The position numbers and the translations under genes are program-made. Source: Pelobates cultripes (lineage: Eukaryota; Chordata; Amphibia; Anura; Pelobatidae). Taken from it: a DNA stretch of 64,000 nt. The stretch is from contig OW240921.1 of NCBI GenBank assembly GCA_933207985.1, forward strand, positions 2,786,769 to 2,850,768, written 5' to 3'. Position 1 is the stretch's first letter; the number at the start of each line of letters is the position of its first letter. The notes under the pieces are model-generated. The model saw only the letters and a list, made by a program, of their open reading frames with translations, was not told the origin of the DNA and made no database searches. This document shows positions 10,424 through 20,694 of the stretch, one piece after another.

Positions 10424-11589
10424 ATGGAGCAGATGTGCAATAATCTACAGGCGCTGAAACTGCAGGAGCCTGCGTTGAAATTATTGCACACCTGTGCTTT
10501 ACCTAAAAAGGAGATGGGCCTACCCAGCTTATCCCGGAGACCACCCGCTGGCTTGTTGTGAGGGGTGAAAGAGGAGTGAGGTGTGAACGTGGGGTGAGGG
10601 GTGAGAGTGGAGGTGGTGGGATCTGGTTCGACGGGACATAAGTCCGCCATGTGGGATGTGGAATTACAGATGGCACAAACCGGGGGCCTGAGTCCAGCGA
10701 AGTGGCGACAGAAAAGTTCCGTGTCCATCTGACCCCAGTTCATTCTAACGTTGAACTGCTTGAGGTGGGTCGCCGCCTTCGCTGAAACTGACTTGTGGTA
10801 GTCATAGAAGGAAGAGCCCCCGTACTTGATGCCTAGATCCACTACCTTGTGGAGATAGAGATCTAGCTCTTCTCTCCTATGGGGATATACCGTACAAATG
10901 ACGTCGCGGTATATCCCAAAGGCTATCACAAACTGTGGGATAGACAATTTTTTATTAAGCCTGGGATCCCTCGTTTTGAGCACCACTGAGATGTCACCAT
11001 AATTGTATGCCTTGTTCTCGAGTACATCCTGAGAGGCTATGAGTAAAGACACCAGACACACATCCTTCCCGTCTAGGATATCTTTCCTGATAGAATCTGG
11101 GACGGAGTGTGCTGGTGACTCGAAAGGTGTGATGGCTGTGCCAGGTGCTGGAGGGGGGAGTATAGCGGGACATGTAGGTATGGCAGGTACAGCAGTGGTA
11201 GAGACTGGGACTACGGTGTTAGTACCTGAGGAGGAGATGGCGCACTCCACCTTAGACAGCCTGCTATTGAGGGTCTGTAGATTGGCCAAGATATCTGCCA
11301 GGGTATCCTGGGTTGCCGTGCTGTTTTTTGGTGGTTGTCCTTGAGAGCTAGTTCCCGGCCGAGGCTCGGGGACTTGTTGGGTAAGCAGCCTGTAAAGTTC
11401 TGCCTTTCTAGCTGTGGCCGGAAAGGGGATTCCCCTGAGCCTAAGCTCGGCCGTGATTTTGGGAATAGTCCATGCTCTCAAGGACGTGGGGGTTGAAAGC
11501 GTAAGTGATTCGCCTGGAGACACAGGTCTGATTGGCGTGAAAGGTGTTTCTTCTATCGGTTCTTCGGTTGGAATTGGTTCTTGGGACAT
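10366..11589 (-). CDS. Ngaro gag-like protein
   Basis: The 407-codon open frame is the first gene of the element. Residues ~38-70 (RAWTIPKITAELRLRG, then ATARKAELYRLL) resemble a SAP-type helix-extended-helix. A proline/serine/threonine-rich linker with a short coiled-coil-like stretch (LADILANLQTLNSRLSKVE) follows, then the capsid-like centre (about 165-310). The C-terminus has three zinc-binding motifs: C-x2-C-x4-H-x4-C (CAICNSTSHMADLC), a CCCH type (CNNFNAGSC..SACRLLH), and CSICFRAHTKTMC. Such triple fingers are typical of DIRS-order Gag and bind nucleic acid. The frame is intact. Confidence 0.9.
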   Translation of the reverse strand: MSQEPIPTEEPIEETPFTPIRPVSPGESLTLSTPTSLRAWTIPKITAELRLRGIPFPATARKAELYRLLTQQVPEPRPGTSSQGQPPKNSTATQDTLADILANLQTLNSRLSKVECAISSSGTNTVVPVSTTAVPAIPTCPAILPPPAPGTAITPFESPAHSVPDSIRKDILDGKDVCLVSLLIASQDVLENKAYNYGDISVVLKTRDPRLNKKLSIPQFVIAFGIYRDVICTVYPHRREELDLYLHKVVDLGIKYGGSSFYDYHKSVSAKAATHLKQFNVRMNWGQMDTELFCRHFAGLRPPVCAICNSTSHMADLCPVEPDPTTSTLTPHPTFTPHSSFTPHNKPAGGLRDKLGRPISFLGKAQVCNNFNAGSCSFSACRLLHICSICFRAHTKTMCPARLSPNK

Positions 11590-13610
11590 TCTAAAAAGGA
11601 ATGATTATGTGAAAGATATATAAGAAAGGGAGTGAGGTAAGAAGGGGGGGTATGGGGCGTGGTATGTCTAGAAGAACTGGACTTTGATACTAGATGCCGA
11701 GGCGAAAAACTTAACTATGAATGACTGGATAGGTGAGGCCCTGCTAATGCCAAGTGGCGGTGAGAGGCTCTACCTATGATTTGGCTTATGACGTAGGAGC
11801 CACAGACGTGGTGGCGGGATGTTGGCCTCTCGGTGACGATAAGAGAAATCAAAACGTGTGGCCGTGACAGGTGAGGCCCTAACTAGAGCCCTGTAGTAAG
11901 GCATGCGAGGCTTATAACTATGATTTGGGTGTGGGGCCGTACCTCCGTGTTGAGGTGGAGTGGGGGTGGAAGGCCTTGCGGTGTCGGATTTCCTGATAGG
12001 GTGGGCTAAGGCATTAGCCTGTGCCGTATAGCCAGTTCGATTGTATGCTTAAGGGTAAAGTTAGAGGACTGGAGTGGTGTGCGGATACTAACCTTGCCTG
12101 GTCGCGAATGGTATCTGGAGCCTCCTGATAAATGTAGAGAGTCTTGTCTTAATGTTGTCTTTGAGGAAGAATCCTGGGGGTTTAAGACAGATGTTGATGT
12201 GTTTATACGTATCGTGATGTCGTATGAATAGTATTGGGAGAAGGTTTGTTAGGGGCACCACGTGAGATCCTGCATTGAGGGATCTGGGAGGATAAAGGTG
12301 TAGGAATGGGATGATTTTGGATATGAGTGAGAAGGCAGAATGAGGCCTTTGGGTAGCGAATGGACGTACTTGAGTAAGGACGTAAGTACCTGAAGGTATG
12401 GCTGAGTACCGGGTCAGGTTTTGGTGTCTTCTGAGCCTGATGGCCGTATGACCGAAAGTCTGTGTAGACAAGTAGTAAAGAGGTAACGTAACCTGGGCGT
12501 AAGCCTGAGGGAAGGTAGTAAATGGAGTTGAGACCGCGTGAGGTCTAGTATTGTAAAGAGAGTGAACTATACCTTGGTTTTAAGTACAGAGATTGTTTAA
12601 TCGTGGCAGGTTAACTGTGTAGAAACGGTGGAAGCTTAGATAAATACAGGATCTAAGGGTTTAACCAAGACAAATTCCATATTTAGCAATAGATGTGAAG
12701 ATAGTAGATAAAACCTGATAACTCAAGGTGATAATAAACCATACCTGTTCCTGTAATAAAAGGACCTTTAAATAACTTTACGCAGAAAAGCAAGAGACCG
12801 ATGCAATCTGTAAAAGCCAAAACGTGACAGCGTGATTTATGTGCAAGGAATAGTACGGATTATGTGTAATGGGTATAAATTGTAAATAGAGTTCAAATGA
12901 TTTATCTGAGTGTTATTTGGAAAGAATGGTATAGCTTGTATTTAGGCACGTATGAAGTTATGAACCATGGTAAAATATTATGTTTATTACAGAAAAATAC
13001 TTTAAATGGTTTAACCAGGTAGGAAAACACAGGGCTGGTAGTTAACCAGATAATGTAACTAAACTGATAAGAAGGAAAAAATAATAGTAGGATAGTGTGA
13101 TTAGAACTAATGCAAGCTTAGCTTAAAAGAAATAGAAATAACCGAATGTAAATTAGTAAGATGGTGTTCGTGAATTTTACCATACGAATAGTTAGGTGCT
13201 GAAATGACCGAACAGAAAAGTGAATACAGATAATAATGAGCTTAAACATGAAATATATATTCGGTAGTTTCCGTACGAAAAATGCTTTAAATGATAGCGA
13301 AATGAGCCGAACGTTCGTGAGTTTTTTGGCGCGAATGGAGATATTCACGAAAAGCGTGTATTCGTGAAAATGCGAAAGGAGGGAGCCTACCCCTACGTTT
13401 TTAGGCCCGAACGGCGGGGAAATAGCGAACGCTAATTCCCCCGCCTTGCTTACGTGAACGCGCCGGTCTCGTGACCGGAAGTCGGGTACCTCGACCGGAG
13501 AGAAACGGAGTGGAAGGACCTCGGACGGACGGAGGATTGCACAGGGCGTCTGGCTGCTGGAAACAGGTACAGTTCTGGCGGGAAGCTGGACCGGAAGTGC
13601 TGGTTGCTAA
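11590..13610 (-). other. Long 5' leader of the Ngaro element
   Basis: About 2 kb lies between terminal repeat A1 and gag. A 127-codon frame at 12088-12471 has no recognisable motif and I do not call it a gene. Parts near 11650-11930 recur in the decayed copy at 5512-6600, showing that this leader belongs to the element rather than being a later insertion. Confidence 0.7.
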
Positions 13611-13701
13611 GGACAATCAGCTGAGCGGCAGCGGTGAGTAGGGGCTGGGAGTTTAAGTAGGGGACTTACTCCTCCCACAAATTCAGGCCTAATGGCCTTT
13701 C

Positions 13702-13704
<3 letters not shown>
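13611..13704 (-). repeat. Ngaro terminal repeat A1
   Basis: The 94-bp 5' terminal repeat is identical as read to A2 (7621-7714). It ends at 13704 directly against a TA microsatellite, and no target-site duplication is visible, as expected for tyrosine-recombinase integration. Confidence 0.88.
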
Positions 13705-13763
<59 letters not shown>

Positions 13764-13772
13764 TAGATAGAT
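13705..13772. repeat. (TA)n(GATA)n microsatellite
   Basis: A TA run followed by three GATA units. It borders the 5' end of the Ngaro element on one side and a Penelope-like 3' end on the other. Confidence 0.95.
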
Positions 13773-14800
13773 CAAGCAATGAAATGGAGCACTCAAAAGG
13801 ACTTCTCTATAGTGTATTTATTGTGAAAAAAGTTTACAACAAAGTGTAAAACATCCTAATCAACATTTCGACCCCTCAGGGTCTTTTTCAAGATCAACTA
13901 ACTAGTGAAATAAACACAGTTTAAATATAAGGGAGAGATGTTAACTCACCAATCTCGTGTGTGCGGCAGCCCATTCAAACCCGGAAGTGTCACAGAAACC
14001 CACGTAGTTTCCCCGGCGTGCGTCTACACGTACAACGTGGTTGCTAGGTGATAAAGTGTATACTATGTAATTAATCCGGATCTAACAACCAACGTGACCG
14101 CAGTGCCTGTAGTTATACTAAAATGTGAAATTCAACAACCAAGTGTTAAGTGATCCCTAAGAATGATCACTGTATGAATTAAAAACAAATCTGAAAATAA
14201 GATAAATTGGAAGACCCCTAAATCTTTAGGTAATTAGAATGGAAATATGAGACATTGTGCCGAAGTGTCAAAGTGACACGATCTCTTAAAGTGCCGTGCA
14301 TAGAAAAAGTGAATAATGTGAAAATATAGTGCCACATGATAAAAGTGTATAAAGAACGAACGGCACAAAACTCACATCGCCAATCTGCAAAGATTAGTGC
14401 AGACTTTTATATCAAAGTTATTAACCAATAGAGTTAATGAACCATATACCTAAGTCATTTGAAATAGTAACACTATCTGAAAACCAATGCCTCATAACAT
14501 ATATATATACATGCTTAAACTAATACTATAGACCCTAGTAAGATCCAGTGCATATTATTCAAAGGAACATAGAGAATGAAATGTATTCGTTCAGTCCTTT
14601 GGGAGTAACTGTATCCAGACGATGTATCCAATATGTTTCTCGTTGGAGTAACAATTTAGATCTATCACCCCCTCTGGGGCTGGGGGGAACGTGGTCGATG
14701 GCTATTAATCTCAGTGTAGGAAGTCTGTGTGTTGCTTGAAGGAAATGTTTCGCAACCCGTTTATCAGATTTCTGGTCTCTAAAGGCAGTCATAATAGTCG
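13773..14800 (-). mobile_element. Penelope-like element, 5'-truncated
   Basis: The left 130 bp carries the motif found at many Penelope-like ends: GGAGCACTCAAAAGG, then on the minus strand GACCCTGAGGGGTCGAAATG. The coding remnant at 14559-14792 fits the C-terminal tail of the element's GIY-YIG endonuclease. The UTR between 13900 and 14550 has no gene. The hammerhead-like core is collapsed here, with stem II shortened. Confidence 0.72.
14559..14792 (-). pseudogene. Penelope-like GIY-YIG endonuclease, C-terminal tail
   Basis: The translation shows R-G-G-D-R-S-K-L-L-L-Q-R-E-T-Y-W-I-H-R-L-D-T and then P-K-G-L-N-E. This is the conserved C-terminal block of Penelope-like proteins (compare the G-G-S..EAFWIYILNTL and GLNQD block at about 57950-58040). 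The GIY and YIG motifs themselves are absent because the copy is 5'-truncated. The family inserts by target-primed reverse transcription. Confidence 0.8.
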
Positions 14801-15369
14801 AATGTTAAAAAATTATTAAAAAAATTTTAATAAAATATCCAGGAGTAGTCTATAGCTATGAACTAGTAATGTTCCATAAACTTAGTAAAAAAAGGAAAAT
14901 TATTGACTAAAATGGAGCATTGACATCCAATGGTTACTTCTTCTATAAAAGAAACTTAGATTAGTAGATTCCAATATATAACAGTCCTTGATTTAGAATC
15001 AAAGAGATAACAGTCTGTTGGAGGTCTATATATGTAAGCTAATTCACTTTACTCCAGTTATAGATGAACTGGTATCTAGATACTGAATTAGTTGTTTAGT
15101 ATAGTACAATATAACAATTTATATGGTCCTTATAATTGAAATATTGTATCTATTGCCACACCGATACACTTGTGATAACTGACAAACTGTATTAAACTAC
15201 AGTTGCAAATGACACTTTACTCCTAGTGATAGGAAATAAAGTTAAAAATCTAAGTGCTATAATAGTCGATCTATGACCTTGGATCCGATCCCGAAGAGAT
15301 ATTTACCCCTGATTGTATCTAAGGGGATTATTCCCTAAGCGCTGACAACATAATATCTTACTAAAAAAA
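14801..15369. other. AT-rich stretch, nothing recognised
   Basis: No coding frame, repeat terminus or RNA gene is visible. The composition is like neutral intergenic DNA. Confidence 0.6.
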
Positions 15370-15872
15370 TTAACCCCTACAAAAATGCACATACAGCAAA
15401 ATAAGTGATGCTGTGCAAGAGCCTGTGATCTAAACAGTGATCACTGGCAAGACAGGGGTTAAAAGCTCTTAGAGCTTTTGGGTCTCACAAAAAAGTTCTG
15501 GTTCCAAGCTCTGATTGGATGTCCCTAATCTGTCTCTATGATGAGGCAGGCTAGGGACACCCCCAGAAGCCACATGATGCACTGCCTTTAGAAAGGCCGC
15601 GTCATCTTGGGAGCCACATGGAAGCAATTATTTTATTTTTATTTATTTTTTTATTTTTTATATATATAGTTCTTTACTGCCTCGACCCCTTGAGACACTC
15701 AGCACAGGCAGAGCATCGGAAGCCTGCCTGGCAGAAATGAGAGGTATTGCATGATGCCTCGACATCGAGGTATCGCTGCAATACTATCAGAGCGTCTGGA
15801 AACGATCACGATCGCTTCCAGCACTCAAAATATTGGACATATATGATACGTCCACGGTCGGGAAGGGGTTAA
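15370..15872. mobile_element. TTAA-flanked non-autonomous DNA element
   Basis: A 503-bp segment is bounded by TTAA on both sides. It has short inverted ends, TTAACCCCTAC and, reverse-complemented at the right, TTAACCCCTTCC. TTAA targets are used by the piggyBac and Kolobok superfamilies, and the CCCTTCCCGACCG style of end is common in amphibian elements of this kind. It has no coding capacity. The superfamily is uncertain. Confidence 0.55.
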
Positions 15873-15910
15873 ACTATATGTGGGGAATAGTAGGGGATAA
15901 TATTAACACT

Positions 15911-16439
15911 ATAAAATTATCTTTTTTTTTTTTAATTCTTTATTTTAGTTGTTCATCGTAGTGGTATAAAGCGGATCACATGCACTCAGTAAGCAATTAG
16001 GCGAGTAGCGTCTTACAATCATTAAGCGCTTTATGAACAATTCAACATTTTAATAAAACATGGTTAAATATCATTAGTGTGACTAACATGGTGGTGCAGG
16101 AATCTTCTTCAAGAGTGCCCATGTGGCCTGTCAGGCCAAGCAGGTCCTTTCGGAGCATAGCTACATCCGCATGGATATTGCGCCTGAGGCCACCAGCATT
16201 TCCTGCATATCCGACTTGGTTACCGTCAATGCGTCCGTTTTGGGAGCAGTAAGTGCAGTGGGTGAAGTTGGTGCCCATGGATCGGGTGCCCAAGGTCTGG
16301 TCATGGAGAAGTCGGAGATCTCTCCTAGGTAGTGTGACAGCTGGGGCTGTGAGGCCCCATGTGCCTGTCGCCATATATCCCCTATGGTTGCTCCCATTCT
16401 CAGTTTGTCCACCTTTTGTTTCTTGGTCTTTCGACCCAT
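15911..16439 (-). pseudogene. L1/Tx1-type ORF1 start joined to a poly(A) tail
   Basis: The minus strand begins with a basic N-terminus (MGRKTKKQKVDK) and an I-G-D-I-W-R-Q block, as in frog L1/Tx1 ORF1 proteins. In another frame it continues with a coiled-coil heptad stretch (ADVAMLRKDLLGLTGHMGTLEED). Within 530 bp it reaches AATAAAGAATT and a poly(A) tract (poly-T at 15911-15925 on the plus strand). Most of ORF1 and all of ORF2 are missing, so this is an internally deleted retrocopy. Confidence 0.65.
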
Positions 16440-16537
16440 GACTGTTGGAGCTAGTTGGGGGGTCTCTGGGGACCGTTATTTTAGGGTAAATACTCTGTAT
16501 TTTGATGCAGTTAGGCCTTGTGCACGGACCTCTCTTT
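16440..16537. other. Short unassigned stretch before a gap
   Basis: The 98 bp between the LINE fragment and the gap show no motif. They could be flank or the truncated start of the Ngaro copy that follows. Confidence 0.4.
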
Positions 16538-16637
16538 NNNNNNNNNNNNNNNNNNNNNNNNNNNNNNNNNNNNNNNNNNNNNNNNNNNNNNNNNNNNNNN
16601 NNNNNNNNNNNNNNNNNNNNNNNNNNNNNNNNNNNNN
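16538..16637. other. Assembly gap (100 N)
   Basis: 100 undetermined bases hide the 5' part of the Ngaro element whose recombinase C-terminus resumes at 16638. Confidence 0.99.
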
Positions 16638-16718
16638 GGGGATGAGCGGATTAGACGAATTGGGAGATGGGAATCTCTCAGGTTTCGCTCTTACGTACGG
16701 CCAGATAGGCTGGTGTGA
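16638..16718 (+). pseudogene. Ngaro tyrosine recombinase, C-terminal end
   Basis: The translation gives G-D-E-R-I-R-R-I-G-R-W-E-S-L-R-F-R-S-Y-V-R-P. This contains the final catalytic block with the nucleophilic Tyr, nearly identical to 23790-23865. The rest lies in the gap at 16538-16637, so completeness cannot be judged. Confidence 0.82.
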
Positions 16719-16783
16719 AGGGGTGGTTGATTGTGGGTGTTTGGGATGTGCTGGTGCTGTTTCCTCACTGTTATGTTTTATTT

Positions 16784-17379
16784 TAGGTTGGACGGTGTGG
16801 ATAATTGGCCATTCGTATATCCATTGGGCAAGGAGGAGGGCCGCAGTTAGAAGACACGGAACACAGCTGGACTTTCCTGAGGATCGGGTGGCGTTATTCT
16901 GGTTCGGTTATCGGGGGTTTGATTGGCAGCACATTATTACGGTATTGTTTCGGAAGGTAGCAGAGGAGCCCTTGCCGAACGTGGTGGTAATTCACGGGGG
17001 GGGAAACGACTTGGGTCTGGTTCCCCAACGTGAACTGGTTAAGTGTATGAAGCAAGACGTTGACAGACTAAGGGGGCTTATCCCTGGCGTGAAAGTGGTA
17101 TGGTCGGAGATGGTACCTCGTTTATGCTGGAGATACGCCAGGGATGAGAAGGCAATTTCTCGATGTCGGGGTAAAGTGAACAGAACCATGGCGGTGTTCA
17201 TTCGAAGGTTAGGAGGCGTGGTGGTGAGGCGTCGGGAATTGGAAGAGAGATTACCGGGTTACTTTCGTGATGACGGGGTGCACTTATCGGATGTTGGTTA
17301 TGACCTTTTTAATTTAGGTTTGCAAGATGGGATAGCGCAAGCCCTGTTTCTGTGTGGTGGGGGTCGCACATGTCCTTAA
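16784..17379 (+). CDS. SGNH-fold hydrolase encoded by an Ngaro element
   Basis: The ~198-codon domain has the SGNH blocks: I-I-G-H-S-Y (block I, catalytic Ser in G-H-S), G-Y-R-G (Gly region), H-G-G-G-N-D-L-G (block III, oxyanion Asn), and D-D-G-V-H-L-S (block V, catalytic Asp-x-x-His). All four are intact, so an esterase or acetylhydrolase activity is plausible; the substrate is unknown. No ATG lies directly before the domain. A pyrimidine-rich tract ending TTTTAG at 16783 suggests that it is reached by splicing. The open frame extends upstream to the gap, but there it only shadows the recombinase. It ends at 17379, just before repeat B1. Confidence 0.82.
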
Positions 17380-17402
17380 GGGGTCAAGGCAAGTGCTGTG
17401 GC

Positions 17403-17844
17403 GGAAAAGGTCTTGGTTAAACTGGAATTTTGGTGGGTTAAGAAATTGGTAGGCCAAGGTCTAGGCTGGAGTAGGCCGGAAGTCAAAAGTATGGAGGTAG
17501 GTTCGAGCCCGTCGGTGACTATGAACCAAGGGGTGTAGGGGTGTCTGGGTACACCCCTGCAGTTAGACAAATGGAGGTGGGGCCTCTTGGTAGGCCGTTG
17601 AGTTACGTGTATGTATTATTGGTTATGCTAATGTTTGTTTTGGTAGGGTCATTGTCGGGGGTATGATATAGGAAGAGAGCCTAACGAAGGAGTACTGTTG
17701 ACAATGACCCTAAAGTGTTAATTTATATATTGATATTAATTAATAAAGCTGTGGACTTTATACTCCAACAGAATTTTCTGTGTCTGCGTGTTATTAAAGT
17801 ATGGTTGGCACATGCCGAATAACGACTGTGCAATAATGTCATGA
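17403..17844 (+). repeat. Ngaro repeat B1 (hydrolase-bearing family)
   Basis: 442 bp repeated at 18079-18520 with a constant 676-bp offset and a handful of substitutions. It contains AATAAAGCTGTGG near 17745, a likely polyadenylation signal. Confidence 0.9.
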
Positions 17845-18078
17845 AACCACGGAGCAACGCAGGGAGGAGTGGGCCTTGACAGAGCCAGGAGTAGGCAGGG
17901 TGAAGTTCAGGTCAAGAGGTTGTCCTGTGATTGTGCTGGGGGGCGTGGGTTAGAAGGGAAGTTTAAATAGCGGCCATTTTAGGGTAAGTTCATTCTAACT
18001 TGAGCCTTTCTTACCTGTAAATTGTCCCTCCCACCCACCCTATGAGTTAGTAGTAGTTCCCGTTTGGTCACAGCGGCG
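17845..18078 (+). repeat. Ngaro repeat A2 (hydrolase-bearing family)
   Basis: This is the segment between B1 and B2. By the Ngaro model it should match the 5' end (A1) of the same element, which is not in the window. Confidence 0.7.
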
Positions 18079-18520
18079 GGAAAAGGTCTTGGTTAAACTG
18101 GAATTTTGGTGGGTTAAGAAATTGGTAGGCCAAGGTCTAGGCTGGAGTAGGCCGGAAGTCAAAAGTATGGTGGTAGGTTCGAGCCCGTCGGTGGCTACGA
18201 ACCAAGGGGTGTAGGGGTGTCTGGGTACACCCCTGCAGTTAGACAAATGGATGTGGGGCCTCTTGGTAGGCCGTTGGGTTACGTGTATGTATTATTGGTT
18301 ATGCTAATGTTTGTTTTGGTAGGGTCATTGTCGGGGGTATGATATAGGAAGAGAGCCTAACGAAGGAGTACTGTTGACAATGACCCTAAAGTGTTAATTT
18401 ATATATTGATATTAATTAATAAAGCTGTGGACTTTATACTCCAACAGAATTTTCTGTGTCTGCGTGTTATTAAAGTATGGTTGGCACATGCCGAATAACG
18501 ACTGTGCAATAATGTCATGA
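18079..18520 (+). repeat. Ngaro repeat B2 (hydrolase-bearing family)
   Basis: The second copy of the 442-bp terminal repeat. The element ends at ATGTCATGA (18520). Confidence 0.9.
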
Positions 18521-19944
18521 TAAAGTGATCGGTCTGATAAAAGATGTGGGCATCTTGGAGCAAGAAAGAGTAGAAAGGACGATGTTACAATTCTTATCAA
18601 TTTACTGTGTGACTATATGATTATGGTCACTTTAAAAGTGTATCCATAAATATTAAATCATTTGCAGAGCTTAGCCAACAATATAATTAAATGTAAACCT
18701 ATGTGTTACAAAGCACGTTAACCCCTTCACTCCCAAACCTAACGTATAACATATTGGTTATTTTTCCCTTTGAGTCAGCATTGCTTTTTACTTTGCGTCT
18801 ATGCTGAAGGAATATCCGTGTCCACTCTGTCTTTCTTCCATTGTACTGCCACCTTTCTGGATAACATTTTGGACATTGCCATTCTAATAGCCAGTGATTG
18901 GGTGACAGCGGTAGAAGGGATCGGCACCGACAGAAGGCTCCAGGACAGTTAGGGACCATAGGATAGCTAGGAAGGTTTTTACTGGCTGCCCATTTCAGTA
19001 TTAATATGTTTTAACATGCTTTATTTGACATATTTATGCACCTTAAAATATGTTCAATATGTATCCTACTATATGTATTCTAATAGTTATATGTATAAGG
19101 TTTATAGTTTAAAAAAATCCCCCTTCCCTTTTTATAACTACCCCTATCTCCCAAAGACTGCGGCTACATGCCGCCACCCACACTAAATTAGCATCCAATT
19201 ATGTGGTTTCGGCTCTCACCGCCAACCACAACATGGCGCTTCCGCCATCCATCCCCCTTAGCCGGCAGCACATGCTCAGTACGCGGCCGGCATAAATTAT
19301 GCTCTACACGTGATCAGTTATATGTAAACTGATCGCGTGCTCAATCTTCTCTGCTAGCCGACCGCACAGATAATGAGTGTGGCCGGTGTTCTATCAAATT
19401 CCCTACCCATAAAAATCCCCTACCCTCGTCACTTCCGGGGATGGGAATCAGCTGGATCCTGGGCTGCACATGCGTGCTAGCACTCCTGCTACTCCCCCAC
19501 AGCAAGGTCCTGGAAGGTAAGTAAAATTAGTTTTACGCTTTCATTATAGTTAGTGCATTCACTAAGCTTAGGACATGGGACAATTAGGGTTAATGTTAGG
19601 GTTCAAATTAGGGTTAGGATTAGGGACTTGTTCGTATTGTATCGTATCGTAATGTGAGTGTATTACCTGTTTTTGCTACAATACCACTTCTGGGCTCTGG
19701 CGTATTGCACTATTGGTTGTTTTTATCTACCTGTTGTCTCTTCACATATACGGATATTTTAACCATTCGGATAAATCAACCCCACTTTTATCCTCTTTTA
19801 TAGTGAGACTTGTATTTTATTTTAATTTTTCAACTACCAACTCTTGATGATTGCACCCTATTTTATCCTGTTACATTAGTGAGACTTTTTTCTTATTGGC
19901 ACAGCCTTTTCTGCCTTTGTACTAGCTAGGAATGTTATTCGATT
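18521..19944. other. Intergenic DNA, no gene recognised
   Basis: A TTAACCCCTTCAC motif at 18718 resembles the end of TTAA-type elements but has no partner. A short stem (GTGATCAGTT and AACTGATCGC) sits near 19311-19336. Near 19579-19630 there are a few degenerate TTAGGG-like units, too few to call a telomeric array. Confidence 0.55.
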
Positions 19945-20694
19945 TCTGGGGAATTAGAGAGGGGAGGAGGAGCAACTAGGGGATCAGAGAGCGGAGGGGG
20001 AGCAAGTAAGGAGTTAGAAAGGGGAGGGGGCAAGTGGGGAATTAGAGAGGAAGGGGGGAAAGTGGGGAGTTAGAAATATAGAGGGCAAGTGAAATTAGAG
20101 AGGGATAGGAGCATCTGGGGAGTTAGAAAATTGAGGAGGGGGCAAGTGGGGAATTAGAGAGCGGAGGGGGAGCAAGTGCGGAGTTAGAAATGTGAGGGGG
20201 CAAGTGGGGAATTAGAGAGGGATGGGAGCATCTGGGGAGTTAGAAAGGTCATCACAAGTAGGGCATTAGAGAGGGGAGGGGAGCAAATAGGCAATTATAG
20301 AGGGGAGAGGCAGCAAGTGGGGAGTAAGAAAGGTGATGGGGCACGTAGGGAATTAGAGAGGGGAGGGGGAGCAAATAGGGAATTAGAGAGGGGAGGGGAA
20401 CCAAGTGGGGATTTAGAAAGGTGAGGGGGGCAAGTAGGGAATTAGAGAGGGGAGGGGGAGCAAGTGGGGGATTAGAGAGGGGAGGTGAAGCAAGTGGGGA
20501 GTTAGAAAGGAGAGGGGGCAAGTAGGAGATTAGAGAGGGGAGGGGAGCAAGTGGGGAGTAATAAAGGTGAGGGGGCAAGTAGGAGATTAGAGAGGGGAGG
20601 AGGGACAACTGGGGCATCAGAGAAGGGAGGGGGAGGAAGTGGGAAGGTAGAGAGGGAAAGCAGGACAAGTTGGGAATTAGTCAAGGGAGGGAGA
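19945..20694. repeat. Purine-rich minisatellite
   Basis: About 750 bp of imperfect tandem units. Each combines a GAATTAGAGAGGGGAGGGG block and an AGCAAGTGGGGAGTTAGAAAGG-like block of roughly 28-30 bp. One strand is almost pure purine, so triplex or other non-B DNA is plausible. The proline/serine/leucine-rich frames on the other strand are a by-product of the repeat. Confidence 0.88.

Larger units (their letters stand above)
7477..13704 (-). mobile_element. Near-complete Ngaro-type (DIRS order) retrotransposon
   Basis: The 6228-bp minus-strand element has gag, RT-RNase H and a tyrosine recombinase instead of an integrase. Its ends form split direct repeats. A1 (13611-13704) opens the element. 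The 3' end is B1 (7715-7816), A2 (7621-7714), a 42-bp spacer and B2 (7477-7578). A1/A2 and B1/B2 read identical. This A1-ORFs-B1-A2-B2 layout is known for Ngaro and PAT elements. No methyltransferase domain is seen after RNase H, which favours Ngaro over DIRS1. One frameshift in the recombinase is the only clear defect, so it is a recent insertion. Confidence 0.9.
16638..18520 (+). mobile_element. Ngaro-type element with SGNH hydrolase, 3' half
   Basis: After the gap the sequence gives the last residues of a tyrosine recombinase, an SGNH hydrolase gene, and a complete B1-A2-B2 terminus: B1 17403-17844, A2 17845-18078, B2 18079-18520. B1 and B2 are 442 bp and differ at only about half a dozen positions. 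The family differs from the element at 7477-13704: the repeats are longer and unrelated by eye, and an extra hydrolase gene is present. Some Ngaro elements are known to carry such a hydrolase. Confidence 0.86.

Noticed and set aside
12088..12471. 127-codon frame in the Ngaro leader
   Set aside because: No recognisable domain; not needed by the known Ngaro gene plan and possibly a chance frame in GC-poor DNA.
13861..13895. Hammerhead ribozyme at the Penelope-like end near 13.9 kb
   Set aside because: Helix II is collapsed (CTGAGGGGTCGAAA) and the conserved GA after CUGAN is not in place, so it is only a motif relic.
19579..19630. TTAGGG-like units considered as an interstitial telomere
   Set aside because: Only a few degenerate, irregularly spaced units; chance or GGGTTA-rich background is as likely.
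20252..20684. 138-codon proline/leucine/serine-rich frame
   Set aside because: It is the complement of the purine-rich minisatellite and contains nothing but repeat units.
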